A stretch of 7,827 nucleotides of DNA, taken from Chlorobiota bacterium. Lineage in GTDB: Bacteria; Bacteroidota; Bacteroidia; Bacteroidales; F082. Below are positions 1 through 7,641 of the stretch, piece after piece. Where the stretch lies: contig JAUXBM010000074.1 in NCBI GenBank assembly GCA_030619415.1, positions 1-7,827 of the forward strand, read 5' to 3'. Position 1 is the first letter of the stretch. Each line of letters starts with the position of its first letter. A model generated the notes under the pieces. That model was given only the letters and a program-made list of their open reading frames with translations. It had not been told where the DNA came from and searched no databases. Both the position numbers and the translations under genes were made by a program.

Positions 1-25
1 CAAAACAGATTGATTCACTATTTAA

Positions 26-1072
26 TTGACAACCACAAAACAAAATAATGTTAACGGAATAAACCACCTAATCATAGGCGGCAACCCAGATTCAGATAAT
101 ATATTGATCCATATACCGGGTATCGGCAATTTTAAGGAAAACTATATCGAACATTTATGCTCGTTTTCCGGTCAATACAAAACAATCTATGCCATCGACT
201 TTCCTGAACAGGGTTCAAAGGGTAAATGGCAAATTGGTGTGATGGTGGATTTATTAAAAGAATTTATTGACATCATTGCTAACAAGACCATTAAAAATAT
301 TGACCTGGCGGGTCATAGCGCCGGTGGTATTGCAGCAATTTCTTACTTGCTTGACTACAACAGCAAAGTAGAATTTGAATTAATGAACCTCTATTCTTCC
401 AAACCAGATAACCTTGATAAATCAATTAATGAGGTTCTGCTAAACAGTGGATTTGCTTCCTCCCGGGAGAAATACAGGAAGATACGAAACATCATTCTTT
501 ATGCACCACCCGACACTTTCGATATCGTATTTAAAAAATCAATCAGCAGGCGATTGATTCATGCACCGCAGAAATTTCTTTATTACACCACGAACTTATT
601 CATCAATTACCCAATCATGTTTTTGGGTATTTTCCGCTCCAATCCATATTTCCATTTTAAGATAAACAAGCAGAAAAAGTTTCAGTATTTCCGCCTGGTT
701 GTCGAAAACCACAAAATCTTTTTTCAGTACATGTCTGCCTATAAAACCATTTTTGAGCTGTACCCCAATTTCAATATAGAACTCAAGAAAATGGTGGATG
801 AAATACTTTCATCAAAAAATATAATACTTCAGTACGGAAGCCACGATTGGTTGATTAAACCCTTTTTTGGAAGAAAGACGCGCATCATCAAAAACTTCAA
901 CATCGATGACAGTATTTTAATCATTAAGCACAAGTATTTGGGCCATATGCTTAACAGGAAACTGAAATTTGATGTAAATATGAACAGGCAAATGCTAAAA
1001 AACAAAGATGTAATTCAGGCAACTAAAAACTTTATTGCAATAATTATTCCTTTGGCCTTGATGGTCCTTTAG
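26..1072 (+). CDS. alpha/beta hydrolase, lipase/esterase-like
   Basis: The 348-residue product has the marks of an alpha/beta-hydrolase. A first core strand and oxyanion region lie at residues 25-35 (NILIHIPGIGN). The nucleophile elbow is GHSAGG at 96-101, with Ser98 as nucleophile. The likely acid is Asp274 in GSHDWLI and the likely histidine is His307 in LGHML. Residues 175-203 form an aromatic, hydrophobic lid-like stretch, and the last 14 residues are very hydrophobic. Both fit an enzyme working at a membrane or lipid surface, as in lipid-droplet-associated hydrolases (LDAH/DUF2305), but the exact subfamily is uncertain. The start is TTG: an in-frame TAA stands immediately before it, and the next in-frame ATG (residue 73) would delete the first core strand. 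No clear ribosome binding site is visible. The gene is separated from the operon at 1561 by 488 bp carrying an opposite-strand RNA, so it is probably a separate transcription unit. The substrate is unknown. Confidence 0.85.
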   Translation: MTTTKQNNVNGINHLIIGGNPDSDNILIHIPGIGNFKENYIEHLCSFSGQYKTIYAIDFPEQGSKGKWQIGVMVDLLKEFIDIIANKTIKNIDLAGHSAGGIAAISYLLDYNSKVEFELMNLYSSKPDNLDKSINEVLLNSGFASSREKYRKIRNIILYAPPDTFDIVFKKSISRRLIHAPQKFLYYTTNLFINYPIMFLGIFRSNPYFHFKINKQKKFQYFRLVVENHKIFFQYMSAYKTIFELYPNFNIELKKMVDEILSSKNIILQYGSHDWLIKPFFGRKTRIIKNFNIDDSILIIKHKYLGHMLNRKLKFDVNMNRQMLKNKDVIQATKNFIAIIIPLALMVL

Positions 1073-1125
1073 TATTATATGGTTTCAATGAGTGAAAGGC
1101 TATTTTAATACGGAAAATCGGGCAC

Positions 1126-1149
1126 AAAAAAAGCCGGAAAAATTCCAGC
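1126..1149 (-). terminator. intrinsic terminator of the minus-strand small RNA
   Basis: Read on the minus strand, GCTGGAA and TTCCGGC form a 7-bp stem (one G-U pair) around a TTT loop, followed directly by seven T residues (the A tract at 1126-1132 on the plus strand). This is a standard Rho-independent terminator for leftward transcription. On the plus strand no T tract follows, so it would not stop transcription of the hydrolase gene in the same way. Confidence 0.75.
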
Positions 1150-1226
1150 CTGCATGAAGGACCCTCTGTTCGGTTTCCTTCTTCGCGACGGTCTGCTCTA
1201 ACTTGGCCACTGCCGCTCTATTTCCG

Positions 1227-1252
1227 CAACGATGATCGACATCGTTGTTTTC
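1227..1252 (+). terminator. possible plus-strand terminator hairpin (dual use with the small RNA)
   Basis: CAACGATG and CATCGTTG form a perfect 8-bp stem around ATCGA, followed on the plus strand by TTTTC. This could end plus-strand transcription from the hydrolase gene, although it lies about 155 bp after the stop codon and the T run is short. The same inverted repeat is the 5' hairpin of the proposed minus-strand RNA, which may be its main role. Confidence 0.3.
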
Positions 1253-1257
1253 TGGTG

Positions 1258-1265
1258 CAAAGATA
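1258..1265 (-). promoter_or_regulatory. Bacteroidota-type -7 promoter element for the small RNA
   Basis: The minus strand reads TATCTTTG, an exact match to the Bacteroidota -7 consensus TAnnTTTG. It lies 5-8 nt upstream of the expected RNA 5' end. No clear TTTG element is seen at the usual -33 distance, where the DNA is AT-rich. The call relies on the -7 match together with the structured segment and terminator downstream. Confidence 0.5.
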
Positions 1266-1346
1266 ATCAAGTTATTTTAATACTTATTTGTACCTTAACA
1301 TCTATCATATTTTGGCAGAAAATTTTATTGTAAATTCTTTTCATGC

Positions 1347-1440
1347 TGATTTACACAGGTTTATTATGATTGTCTACCAAATCGCTATTGATAAAAAAGT
1401 GAAGTTTTTAATCATAATCGATCAGTGTTAATCTGTGTCA
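1347..1440. repeat. degenerate inverted repeat made of ATCWGTGTNA-like decamers
   Basis: The right arm contains two adjacent decamers, ATCAGTGTTA (1421-1430) and ATCTGTGTCA (1431-1440), identical at 8 of 10 positions. The left arm carries related sequence in inverted orientation: ACACAG at 1353-1358 answers CTGTGT at 1433-1438, and TTATGATT at 1364-1371 is the exact reverse complement of AATCATAA at 1410-1417. The spacing within the two arms differs, so the structure is imperfect. This resembles the short intergenic repeats dispersed in many bacterial genomes, here probably a decayed copy. No gene or convincing promoter is seen in the rest of 1266-1560, which is AT-rich. Confidence 0.45.
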
Positions 1441-1560
1441 GAACTCTTCTGGCTTGTCCAGATTAAGAAAAAGTAATTTAGTGAATGTCCACAATATCTG
1501 AAAACTCAAAATAATGAATGAACTTTCTATCTTTGATTCCCTCAATTAAACCATTGTTCG

Positions 1561-3057
1561 TTGCAAAATAAATACGACATTCTTATACTTGGTGCAGGGC
1601 TTGGCGGATTAGAATGTGCGCTAATTCTCAGCAAAAAAGGATTCAAAGTGTGTGTGCTCGAAAAAAACAAACACATTGGCGGCACTCTACAGAATTTCGA
1701 GCTGCATGGCTGCACTTTCAGTTCGGGCATGCATTACCTTGGAAGCCTAGAGGATGGCCAGGTATTAAACAAACTTTTCCGGTTTTTTGGGATTTTGGAT
1801 AAACTCCATTTGAAAAAAATGGACGATAAAGTGTTTGACAGGTTCAATATTGGCGGTGAAATAATCGACTATCCAATGGGATGGAACAATTTTCGCGAAA
1901 AAATGCTGTCCTATTTTCCACACGAAAAAGCAGCCATCGATCGTTATATTCAACTTATAAATGAAGTTATAAATTCGCAGGCAATTTATAATCTCCAGGA
2001 GCCTGGGTCGTACGACATTCGCGAAAATTTATTTCTTAAAACAGGCATTTACGATGCAATTCAGTCAATAACAAAAAACGAAGATCTCCAAAATGTACTT
2101 TGTGCACTTAACTTTGTGTACGCCGGCGATAAGCATACATCCTCGCTTTATACCCATGCGCTGGTGAACAATTATTATATCAGCAGTGCTTACCGGTTGA
2201 TTGGGGGAAGCAGTCAGGTAGCAGACTTGTTGGCACAAAACATTCGGGAAAATGGAGGTGATATTCTTACTGAAACTGAAGTGAAGGAATTTTTATTCGA
2301 GAACGATCAGATGGTCGGTGTGAAAACATCTGGCGGGCAAAAATTTTGGTCTGACAAGATTATTTCGAATATTCATCCCACTGCTACACTCGAAAAATTA
2401 GAAGAAGGCAGAATCAGGAAATCATTCCTAAACAGGATCAGCAGCATTAAAAACACCATATCGGTATTCGGTTTGCATCTTAAATTAAAGCCGGGTTCTT
2501 TTCCGTATTTAGGCTATAATTATCACTATTACAAGCACAAAGATGTTTGGGCCGTTTCAACTTACGATGAGGAAAAATGGCCTGAATTTTACTATTTGTA
2601 CACACCTGCACAGGAAACAAAAGCCAACATGGTTGATGGTGTGAGTTTGTATGCTTATATGCAATTTGATGAAGTGTCGCAATGGGCCGACCTGCCAATG
2701 AATGACCGGGGAACAGAATATGAAACCTGGAAAGAGCAAAAAGCGAAAAAGTTAATTGCCCTGGCATCTGAGCAATTTCCTGAGTTGAATGACAATGTGG
2801 TTGACTGGATAGCTGCAACCCCCCTTACTTATCGTGATTATATCGGGACACCCCGAGGAGCCATGTATGGGACCCTTCGTGATTATAAAAACCCAATGGC
2901 CTCCTATATATTTCCGCGCACGAAAATACCAAACCTGTACTTTACCGGGCAAAATATCAACCTTCACGGGATGCTTGGGGTGAGCATAAGTGCCTTGCTT
3001 ACCTGTGGAGAAATTGTTGATTTGCATGAATTAATTAAAGAAGTCAATAATGGATAA
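1561..3057 (+). CDS. FAD-dependent oxidoreductase, retinol saturase / CrtI-like
   Basis: The 498-residue protein starts with a Rossmann FAD/NAD-binding fold: GAGLGG at residues 11-16, an acidic ribose-binding residue in VLEKN (Glu34), and the following GG at 40-41. At the C-terminus, PLTYRDYIGTPRGAMYG (421-437) and IPNLYFTGQNINLHGMLGVS (456-475) are the conserved blocks of the phytoene desaturase superfamily, nearest by eye to the all-trans-retinol 13,14-reductase (RetSat) branch. Members add, remove or move double bonds in polyene or isoprenoid chains using FAD. The length is normal and no frameshift is seen. The TTG start is chosen because it places the Rossmann strand just after the N-terminus. 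The only in-frame sequence upstream is eight codons without an ATG before a TGA at 1534. The gene overlaps the next one by 8 bp and appears to lead the operon. The true substrate cannot be read from sequence, and no carotenoid backbone genes are nearby. Confidence 0.85.
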   Translation: MQNKYDILILGAGLGGLECALILSKKGFKVCVLEKNKHIGGTLQNFELHGCTFSSGMHYLGSLEDGQVLNKLFRFFGILDKLHLKKMDDKVFDRFNIGGEIIDYPMGWNNFREKMLSYFPHEKAAIDRYIQLINEVINSQAIYNLQEPGSYDIRENLFLKTGIYDAIQSITKNEDLQNVLCALNFVYAGDKHTSSLYTHALVNNYYISSAYRLIGGSSQVADLLAQNIRENGGDILTETEVKEFLFENDQMVGVKTSGGQKFWSDKIISNIHPTATLEKLEEGRIRKSFLNRISSIKNTISVFGLHLKLKPGSFPYLGYNYHYYKHKDVWAVSTYDEEKWPEFYYLYTPAQETKANMVDGVSLYAYMQFDEVSQWADLPMNDRGTEYETWKEQKAKKLIALASEQFPELNDNVVDWIAATPLTYRDYIGTPRGAMYGTLRDYKNPMASYIFPRTKIPNLYFTGQNINLHGMLGVSISALLTCGEIVDLHELIKEVNNG

Positions 3058-4732
3058 GCAGCGTAACAGAAGAGCCAGAATAATCAAGCTATTTGGACTT
3101 TCCATCCTTATCCTGTTTGCCGGTTTCGTATTGTGGTACCAGGTTGATACGCGAATCAGCCTGCCAGCGGTTGATACAAGCATCGTGGGTCAACTTGAAA
3201 GGATAAAATCAGGCCCTGATAATTATGCTGTTGGGAACAACTGGCTAAGGAAAAACGAATTTGGCCTCTGGGAAATGTATGTGGAAGGCCCACCCTTTGA
3301 GATGGGTGTTGCCGCAGGAAAGCTTACCGAAGAATTGATTTACAATCAGGAAAAAGCCTTTGTTGAAAAGATCAGGGAATTGGTTCCTTCTGATGCTTAC
3401 CTGAAATTTTTGAAATACTTCATCAAATTTTTTAACCGCGATATAGACGAGTACATCTTACCCGAATACCAGGAAGAAATTTTCGGAATTTCTTTTTCAT
3501 GTTCTGATGATTTCGATTTTATCGGCACAAATTACGACCGGATGCTAAATTACCATGGTGCGCACGATATCGGGCATGCACTGCAGGATTTGATGTTGGT
3601 GGGTTGCACCTCGTTTGCTGCCAATATGGGCTTCTCGGATAGCAGTTTGATTGTTGGAAGGAATTTCGATTTTTACATCAATGAGGCTTTTGCCGAAGAC
3701 AAAATTGTATGCTTCGTCAATCCGCAAAATGGTTACAAGTTTACCTACGTTACCTGGGCGAGCTTTATCGGGGTGGTTTCCGGCATGAATGAACAGGGGC
3801 TCACAGTGACCATCAATGCCGGGAAATCAGATATCCCGCTTAAGGCTGCAACGCCTATTTCGTTGCTTGCCCGTGAAATTTTACAATATGCCGGCAATAT
3901 TGATGAGGCTGTCGCGATAGCTAAAAAGAGAAATACATTCGTTGCTGAATCTTTGCTTATTGGATCAGCTACTGACAATCGTGCGGTAATTATCGAAAAA
4001 GCGCCCGGGAAACTTGGCGTATTTAAAACTGATGCGCAATCGCTGGTTTGTTCGAATCATTTTCAAAGTGAAGCATTTAGTGATGATCAGGCCAACCTGA
4101 AGCACATATCTGTAACTGCTTCGGCTTACCGCCAGGAAAGAGCGGAAGAACTAATTTTGATGAGAGATACCATCACTCCTTTGAAAGCTGCTGAAATATT
4201 AAGAGACCGTAACGGGCTTAACGACAACTCAATTGGCATTGGCAACGAAAAAGCAATGGCCCAGATGATCTCACACCACAGTGTTATTCTTCAACCTTTG
4301 AGAAGAAAATTTTGGGTTTCTACCCAGCCTTATCAATTCGGCGAATATTTGGGTTATGATCTTGATGAGGTTTTCAATGATAGATATCACGATCCCGGAC
4401 TTGCCCTGTACGACACATTGCTTACAATACCCGCAGATCAATTCCTGGAAACAGAAAACTATTTCGATTATTTGTTGTTTAAAGAGAGAATCCTGCTCGT
4501 AAAAAAATCGATGAAAGACGGCACTCCCCTGGATGACAAGTTGGTTAATTCCATTCCAACTTTGAATCCTGATTATTATTTAGGGTACGTTCTGGCCGGC
4601 GATTATTTTACCTCTGTTGACAGCACTGAAAAAGCACTTGCGTTTTATTTGTTTTCTTTGAATAAAGAATTTGAAAAGTATTCGCAACGGCAGAAGGTTA
4701 AAGAAAAAATTAAAAAGCTGCAAAAACGTTGA
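3050..4732 (+). CDS. membrane-anchored C45-type Ntn acyltransferase/amidohydrolase with TPR-like tail
   Basis: The 560-residue product has a basic N-terminus (RNRRAR) and one hydrophobic segment at about 11-32 without a lipobox, indicating a signal anchor that puts the body in the periplasm. Residues 185-187 read GCT, followed by GRNFDF at 203-208 and SNHF at 335-338. This is the pattern of peptidase family C45, typified by fungal isopenicillin-N acyltransferase, where the Gly-Cys bond is cleaved autocatalytically and the freed Cys (here Cys186) is the nucleophile. Family members transfer or hydrolyse acyl groups on amides. About 150 residues precede the Cys as a pro-region, and residues about 507-560 look like one TPR-type helical repeat ending in a Lys-rich helix, making it longer than the classic enzyme (about 360 residues). 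The ATG lies inside the end of the preceding gene (AATAATGGATAA), so translational coupling is likely. Whether it makes or breaks amide bonds is unknown. Confidence 0.85.
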   Translation: MDKQRNRRARIIKLFGLSILILFAGFVLWYQVDTRISLPAVDTSIVGQLERIKSGPDNYAVGNNWLRKNEFGLWEMYVEGPPFEMGVAAGKLTEELIYNQEKAFVEKIRELVPSDAYLKFLKYFIKFFNRDIDEYILPEYQEEIFGISFSCSDDFDFIGTNYDRMLNYHGAHDIGHALQDLMLVGCTSFAANMGFSDSSLIVGRNFDFYINEAFAEDKIVCFVNPQNGYKFTYVTWASFIGVVSGMNEQGLTVTINAGKSDIPLKAATPISLLAREILQYAGNIDEAVAIAKKRNTFVAESLLIGSATDNRAVIIEKAPGKLGVFKTDAQSLVCSNHFQSEAFSDDQANLKHISVTASAYRQERAEELILMRDTITPLKAAEILRDRNGLNDNSIGIGNEKAMAQMISHHSVILQPLRRKFWVSTQPYQFGEYLGYDLDEVFNDRYHDPGLALYDTLLTIPADQFLETENYFDYLLFKERILLVKKSMKDGTPLDDKLVNSIPTLNPDYYLGYVLAGDYFTSVDSTEKALAFYLFSLNKEFEKYSQRQKVKEKIKKLQKR

Positions 4733-4763
4733 TTTGAATCCGACCAGAAACGAAATAAACAGA

Positions 4764-6281
4764 ATGAAGAAAAAAAAGAAAGTCATCATTATTGGGGCAG
4801 GTCTTGCAGGGATGTCTGCCGGCAGTTATTTGCAAATGAATGGCTTTCAAACTGAAATATTCGAGGCCTATTCCATGTCGGGTGGCTTGTGTGCATCGTG
4901 GAAAAGAAAGGATTTTAATGTTGACGGCTGTATCCACTTTATGGAAGGAACTTCACCCAACGAAGTTTTTTATCCGTTTTGGAACAACATCATCGACATG
5001 AAATCGATCGATTTTGTTTATTTCGATAGTCACTCGGTTGTTGACGACAAAGAAGGCACGAGGATACATTTTTACAGTGATATTGACAAACTGGAACAGG
5101 AGTTTTTAACCAAAGCGCCTGAGGATAAAAAGCAAATCAGGAAGTTTATTGGCCTGGTCAGGAAGTTAAACAAGATGAAGCTGCCGCTTGATAAACCCTT
5201 CGAGGTAATGACCATCACAGATAAACTGAAAGTGGCTTATACGATGTTTCCCTATTTGCTCACCATGCGTAAATACCTCAATATTACCAACCATGAATTT
5301 GCAGGCCATTTGAAAAGTCCGGCACTCCGATACGCCATCGAAACAGCATTCGTTGGCCAAATGCCACTCTTTTATTCGCTCATGCCTTTGGTTTGGCGGA
5401 ATAAAAAAGATACAGGTTACCCGAAAGGCGGGGCCGCGTTGATCAGTAGCATGATGGAGAAAAGTTACACCGAGCTGGGGGGCCAGGTTCATTTCAAATC
5501 CAAAGTCAATAAAATAATTACAGATGGCAAAGCAGCCAAAGGCATAGAACTGGATAACGGAGACATTCATCATTGTGATATTGTAATTAACGCGGCTGAT
5601 GGCCGGACAGCCATTTACGAATTGCTTGAAGGAAAATACAAAGACAAGCACATTATCGAACGGTATGAATCGAATACTTTCAAAACGATCAATAAAACGC
5701 TGTATATCGCCATTGGGCTGAACAGGGATTTTTCGGAAGTACCGCGTAAAATCTATTTCCACATCAACAAACCCATCAACGTTGATAAGCTGACCACGAT
5801 GGAACATCTTGAGGTAACTCATTATTGTGACGATCCGGCTTCTGCACCAGCGGGAAAATCATTGCTGGCCTTGATGCCCGAAGCAAAAGATTGGGAGTAT
5901 TGGTATAATATGCGACAGAACGATAAGAAAAAATACCGGGTAGAGAAAAAACGCATTGCCGATGAAGTAATTGAGGCTTTGGAATACAAATTTGGTAACA
6001 TAAAAAACAATGTGGAAATGATTGACGTGGCAACCCCGGCAACCTACATTCGTTATACCAATAACTGGACGGGTGGGCAAATAAGCTGGTTAGCCAACAA
6101 AGAAACATTTGGAAAACCAACCACCTGGAAAATTAAGGGACTGGATAATTTTTATATGACAGGACAGTGGGCAGGAACATCCGGAGGGCTTGTTAATGTG
6201 GTGATGATGGGCAATCACCTCACTCAGATCATCTGTAAAGATGAAGGTGTACGATTTACTGATAAAATTCAAAAAAAATAA
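4764..6281 (+). CDS. FAD-dependent oxidoreductase, phytoene desaturase / carotene isomerase-like
   Basis: From the ATG at 4764 the protein has 505 residues. It opens with KKVIIIGAGLAGMSAG (Rossmann GxGxxG at 11-16), an acidic residue in FEAY (Glu34), and SGGLCASWKR (39-48), followed by DGCIHFMEG, typical of CrtI/CrtISO-like flavoproteins. YPKGGAALISSM at 219-230 is the conserved GG-helix of the family, and a C-terminal FAD-contact region appears at about 457-480 (IKGLDNFYMTGQW, then SGG). The reading frame stays open further left, to an ATG at 4671. That start would overlap the previous gene by 62 bp and put a Lys-rich tail before the Rossmann strand, so the start at 4764, 31 bp after the previous stop, is preferred. 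It is clearly distinct in sequence from the first oxidoreductase, so this is not a recent duplication; two different polyene-type redox steps are implied. The substrate is unknown. Confidence 0.85.
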   Translation: MKKKKKVIIIGAGLAGMSAGSYLQMNGFQTEIFEAYSMSGGLCASWKRKDFNVDGCIHFMEGTSPNEVFYPFWNNIIDMKSIDFVYFDSHSVVDDKEGTRIHFYSDIDKLEQEFLTKAPEDKKQIRKFIGLVRKLNKMKLPLDKPFEVMTITDKLKVAYTMFPYLLTMRKYLNITNHEFAGHLKSPALRYAIETAFVGQMPLFYSLMPLVWRNKKDTGYPKGGAALISSMMEKSYTELGGQVHFKSKVNKIITDGKAAKGIELDNGDIHHCDIVINAADGRTAIYELLEGKYKDKHIIERYESNTFKTINKTLYIAIGLNRDFSEVPRKIYFHINKPINVDKLTTMEHLEVTHYCDDPASAPAGKSLLALMPEAKDWEYWYNMRQNDKKKYRVEKKRIADEVIEALEYKFGNIKNNVEMIDVATPATYIRYTNNWTGGQISWLANKETFGKPTTWKIKGLDNFYMTGQWAGTSGGLVNVVMMGNHLTQIICKDEGVRFTDKIQKK

Positions 6282-6295
6282 TCAGCAATCAAAAT

Positions 6296-7597
6296 ATGTT
6301 TATTCCGGAAATAGAACAAAAGTCGGCCAGGGAAATAAAGACTTACCAAGAGTCGCGACTACCCGAATTGCTTTCTTATTTAAAAGAAAAGTCTGTTTTC
6401 TATGCAGAAATGTTTTCCCGGAACAAGATCAAAATTAAGCACATTTCAAAATTGGAGGATTTAAGAAATATCCCTGTTACAACAAAAGATGACCTTCAGA
6501 AAAGAAATGATGATTTCTTTTGTGTCCCAAAAAGCAAGGTGGCTGATTTTATAACCAGCTCCGGTACCATGGGCGAACCTGTTACTTTTGCAATGACAGA
6601 CAATGACCTCGAGCGACTGGCATACAACGAATTCATATCCTTTTCGTGCGCGGATACCACTGCCGACGATATTTACCAGTTGATGGTAACAATGGATAAA
6701 CGGTTTATGGCCGGCCTGGCATACTTTCTTGGACTGAGAAAACTGGGGGCAGGAATTATCCGTATTGGCCCCGGGTTACAGGAAATGCAGTTTGAATCGA
6801 TCAATCGGTTTTCGCCCACAGGCCTGATCACCGTACCCTCATTTATTCCAAAGCTTGTGGACTACGCAGAATTGCGGGGCATCGATTACAGGAACTCGTC
6901 CATCAAAAAAGCAGTTTGCATTGGCGAACCGATCCGCAACACCGATTTTTCGCTGAATACCCTGGGTAAAAAGATTACCGATAAATGGGATATAAAACTA
7001 TATTCTACTTACGCATCAACCGAAATGGGAACCGCTTTTACCGAATGTAGCGAAGGTAAGGGAGGGCATCATCACCCCGAAATGATCATTGTTGAATTCC
7101 TGGATGAAAACAACAAACAGGTTGCACATGGAGAACCAGGCGAAGTGACGATAACTACTTTGGGTGTGGAAGGCATGCCATTGCTTCGTTTTAAAACCGG
7201 AGATATCTGCCACCACTTTACTGAGCCTTGTTCGTGCGGCAGAAACACCATCCGGCTCGGACCTGTGATTGGCAGAAAGCAACAAATGATCAAATTTAAG
7301 GGCACTACACTTTACCCACCGGCAATTTATGATGTATTAAACCAGATTAGGCAAATAGAAAACTATGTTGTGGAAGTATCAACCAACCATTTGGGTACTG
7401 ATGAAATCCTTGTGAAAGCAGGGTGCATAGCCGGAAATCAAAAACTTGAAAAAGAGATCAAGGACCATTTCAGGGCAACATTGCGCGTAGCTCCGGAAAT
7501 TGAATTCCGCCATCCAAAAGAAATCTTTAAATTGCAAATGCCTTCAAATACAAGAAAACCTATTATTTTTATCGACAAAAGAGCGACCTCACATTAA
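6296..7597 (+). CDS. PaaK-type AMP-dependent acyl-CoA ligase (phenylacetate-CoA ligase family)
   Basis: The 433-residue length matches phenylacetate-CoA ligases. Motifs in order are: the phosphate-binding loop TSSGTMGEP at 87-95; the adenylate motif YASTEMG at 239-245; GEPGEVTITTL at 279-289; FKTGD at 299-303; a Cys cluster (Cys305, Cys312, Cys314) ending in CGR; GR at 326-327; and the small mobile C-terminal domain closing with RKPIIFIDKR, where a Lys probably serves adenylation. Such enzymes form an acyl-AMP from a carboxylic acid and ATP and then a thioester with CoA. Some family members instead load carrier proteins or make amides. It starts 14 bp after the preceding stop, without a recognisable Shine-Dalgarno sequence, and is the last gene of the operon. 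A phenylacetate catabolic role is unlikely because no other paa genes are near. An aryl or fatty acid used by the neighbouring enzymes is more plausible, by inference. Confidence 0.87.
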   Translation: MFIPEIEQKSAREIKTYQESRLPELLSYLKEKSVFYAEMFSRNKIKIKHISKLEDLRNIPVTTKDDLQKRNDDFFCVPKSKVADFITSSGTMGEPVTFAMTDNDLERLAYNEFISFSCADTTADDIYQLMVTMDKRFMAGLAYFLGLRKLGAGIIRIGPGLQEMQFESINRFSPTGLITVPSFIPKLVDYAELRGIDYRNSSIKKAVCIGEPIRNTDFSLNTLGKKITDKWDIKLYSTYASTEMGTAFTECSEGKGGHHHPEMIIVEFLDENNKQVAHGEPGEVTITTLGVEGMPLLRFKTGDICHHFTEPCSCGRNTIRLGPVIGRKQQMIKFKGTTLYPPAIYDVLNQIRQIENYVVEVSTNHLGTDEILVKAGCIAGNQKLEKEIKDHFRATLRVAPEIEFRHPKEIFKLQMPSNTRKPIIFIDKRATSH

Positions 7598-7641
7598 CAA
7601 TATTCTATCTACCCCATAACTTACTGAATAGCACCTAAATA

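Larger units (their letters stand above)
1126..1252 (-). ncRNA. putative structured small RNA of about 125 nt, unidentified
   Basis: A compact transcription unit is visible on the minus strand: a TAnnTTTG promoter element at 1265-1258, a probable 5' end near 1252, and an intrinsic terminator ending at 1126. The segment is clearly more GC-rich than the AT-rich DNA on both sides, as expected of a structured RNA. It begins with a perfect 8-bp hairpin (1227-1247, loop of 5 nt), and a second stem pairs GAAGGA with TCCTTC (1181-1176 with 1161-1156). The longest reading frames through it are short; one from an ATG codes for only 14 residues, and another reads straight through the terminator. A protein is therefore less likely than an RNA. 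It does not show the conserved apical loop of SRP RNA, the tmRNA start, or RNase P signature blocks that I could recognise. It converges on the hydrolase gene end, so it is not a leader of any visible gene. Its 5' end is an estimate. Confidence 0.5.

Noticed and set aside
1126..1280. Small protein encoded on the minus strand through the GC-rich island.
   Set aside because: The only long open frame needs a TTG start that lies upstream of the probable transcription start, and it reads through the terminator hairpin. An RNA explains the features better.
1474..1481. TAATTTAG as a -7 promoter element for the operon.
   Set aside because: It differs from TAnnTTTG at one key base and lacks a well-spaced -33 element, so no operon promoter is annotated.
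2480..2818. 112-codon minus-strand frame inside the first oxidoreductase.
   Set aside because: It lies opposite conserved coding sequence and has a low-complexity, non-protein-like translation. The other antisense frames in the operon were rejected for the same reason.
4671..4763. 31-residue N-terminal extension of the second oxidoreductase from the ATG at 4671.
   Set aside because: It overlaps the end of the C45 gene by 62 bp in another frame and mirrors its Lys-rich coding sequence. The Rossmann strand begins directly after the ATG at 4764.
5166..5822. 218-codon open frame on the minus strand.
   Set aside because: It lies wholly opposite the well-supported second oxidoreductase, and its translation shows no recognisable domain.
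1561..6281. Carotenoid biosynthesis (crtI-type) assignment of the operon.
   Set aside because: No phytoene synthase, cyclase or hydroxylase is visible, and one flavoprotein is closer to the retinol saturase type. Family resemblance alone does not fix the substrate.
6241..6438. 65-codon plus-strand frame bridging the oxidoreductase and ligase genes.
   Set aside because: It overlaps both real genes out of frame and has no motif.
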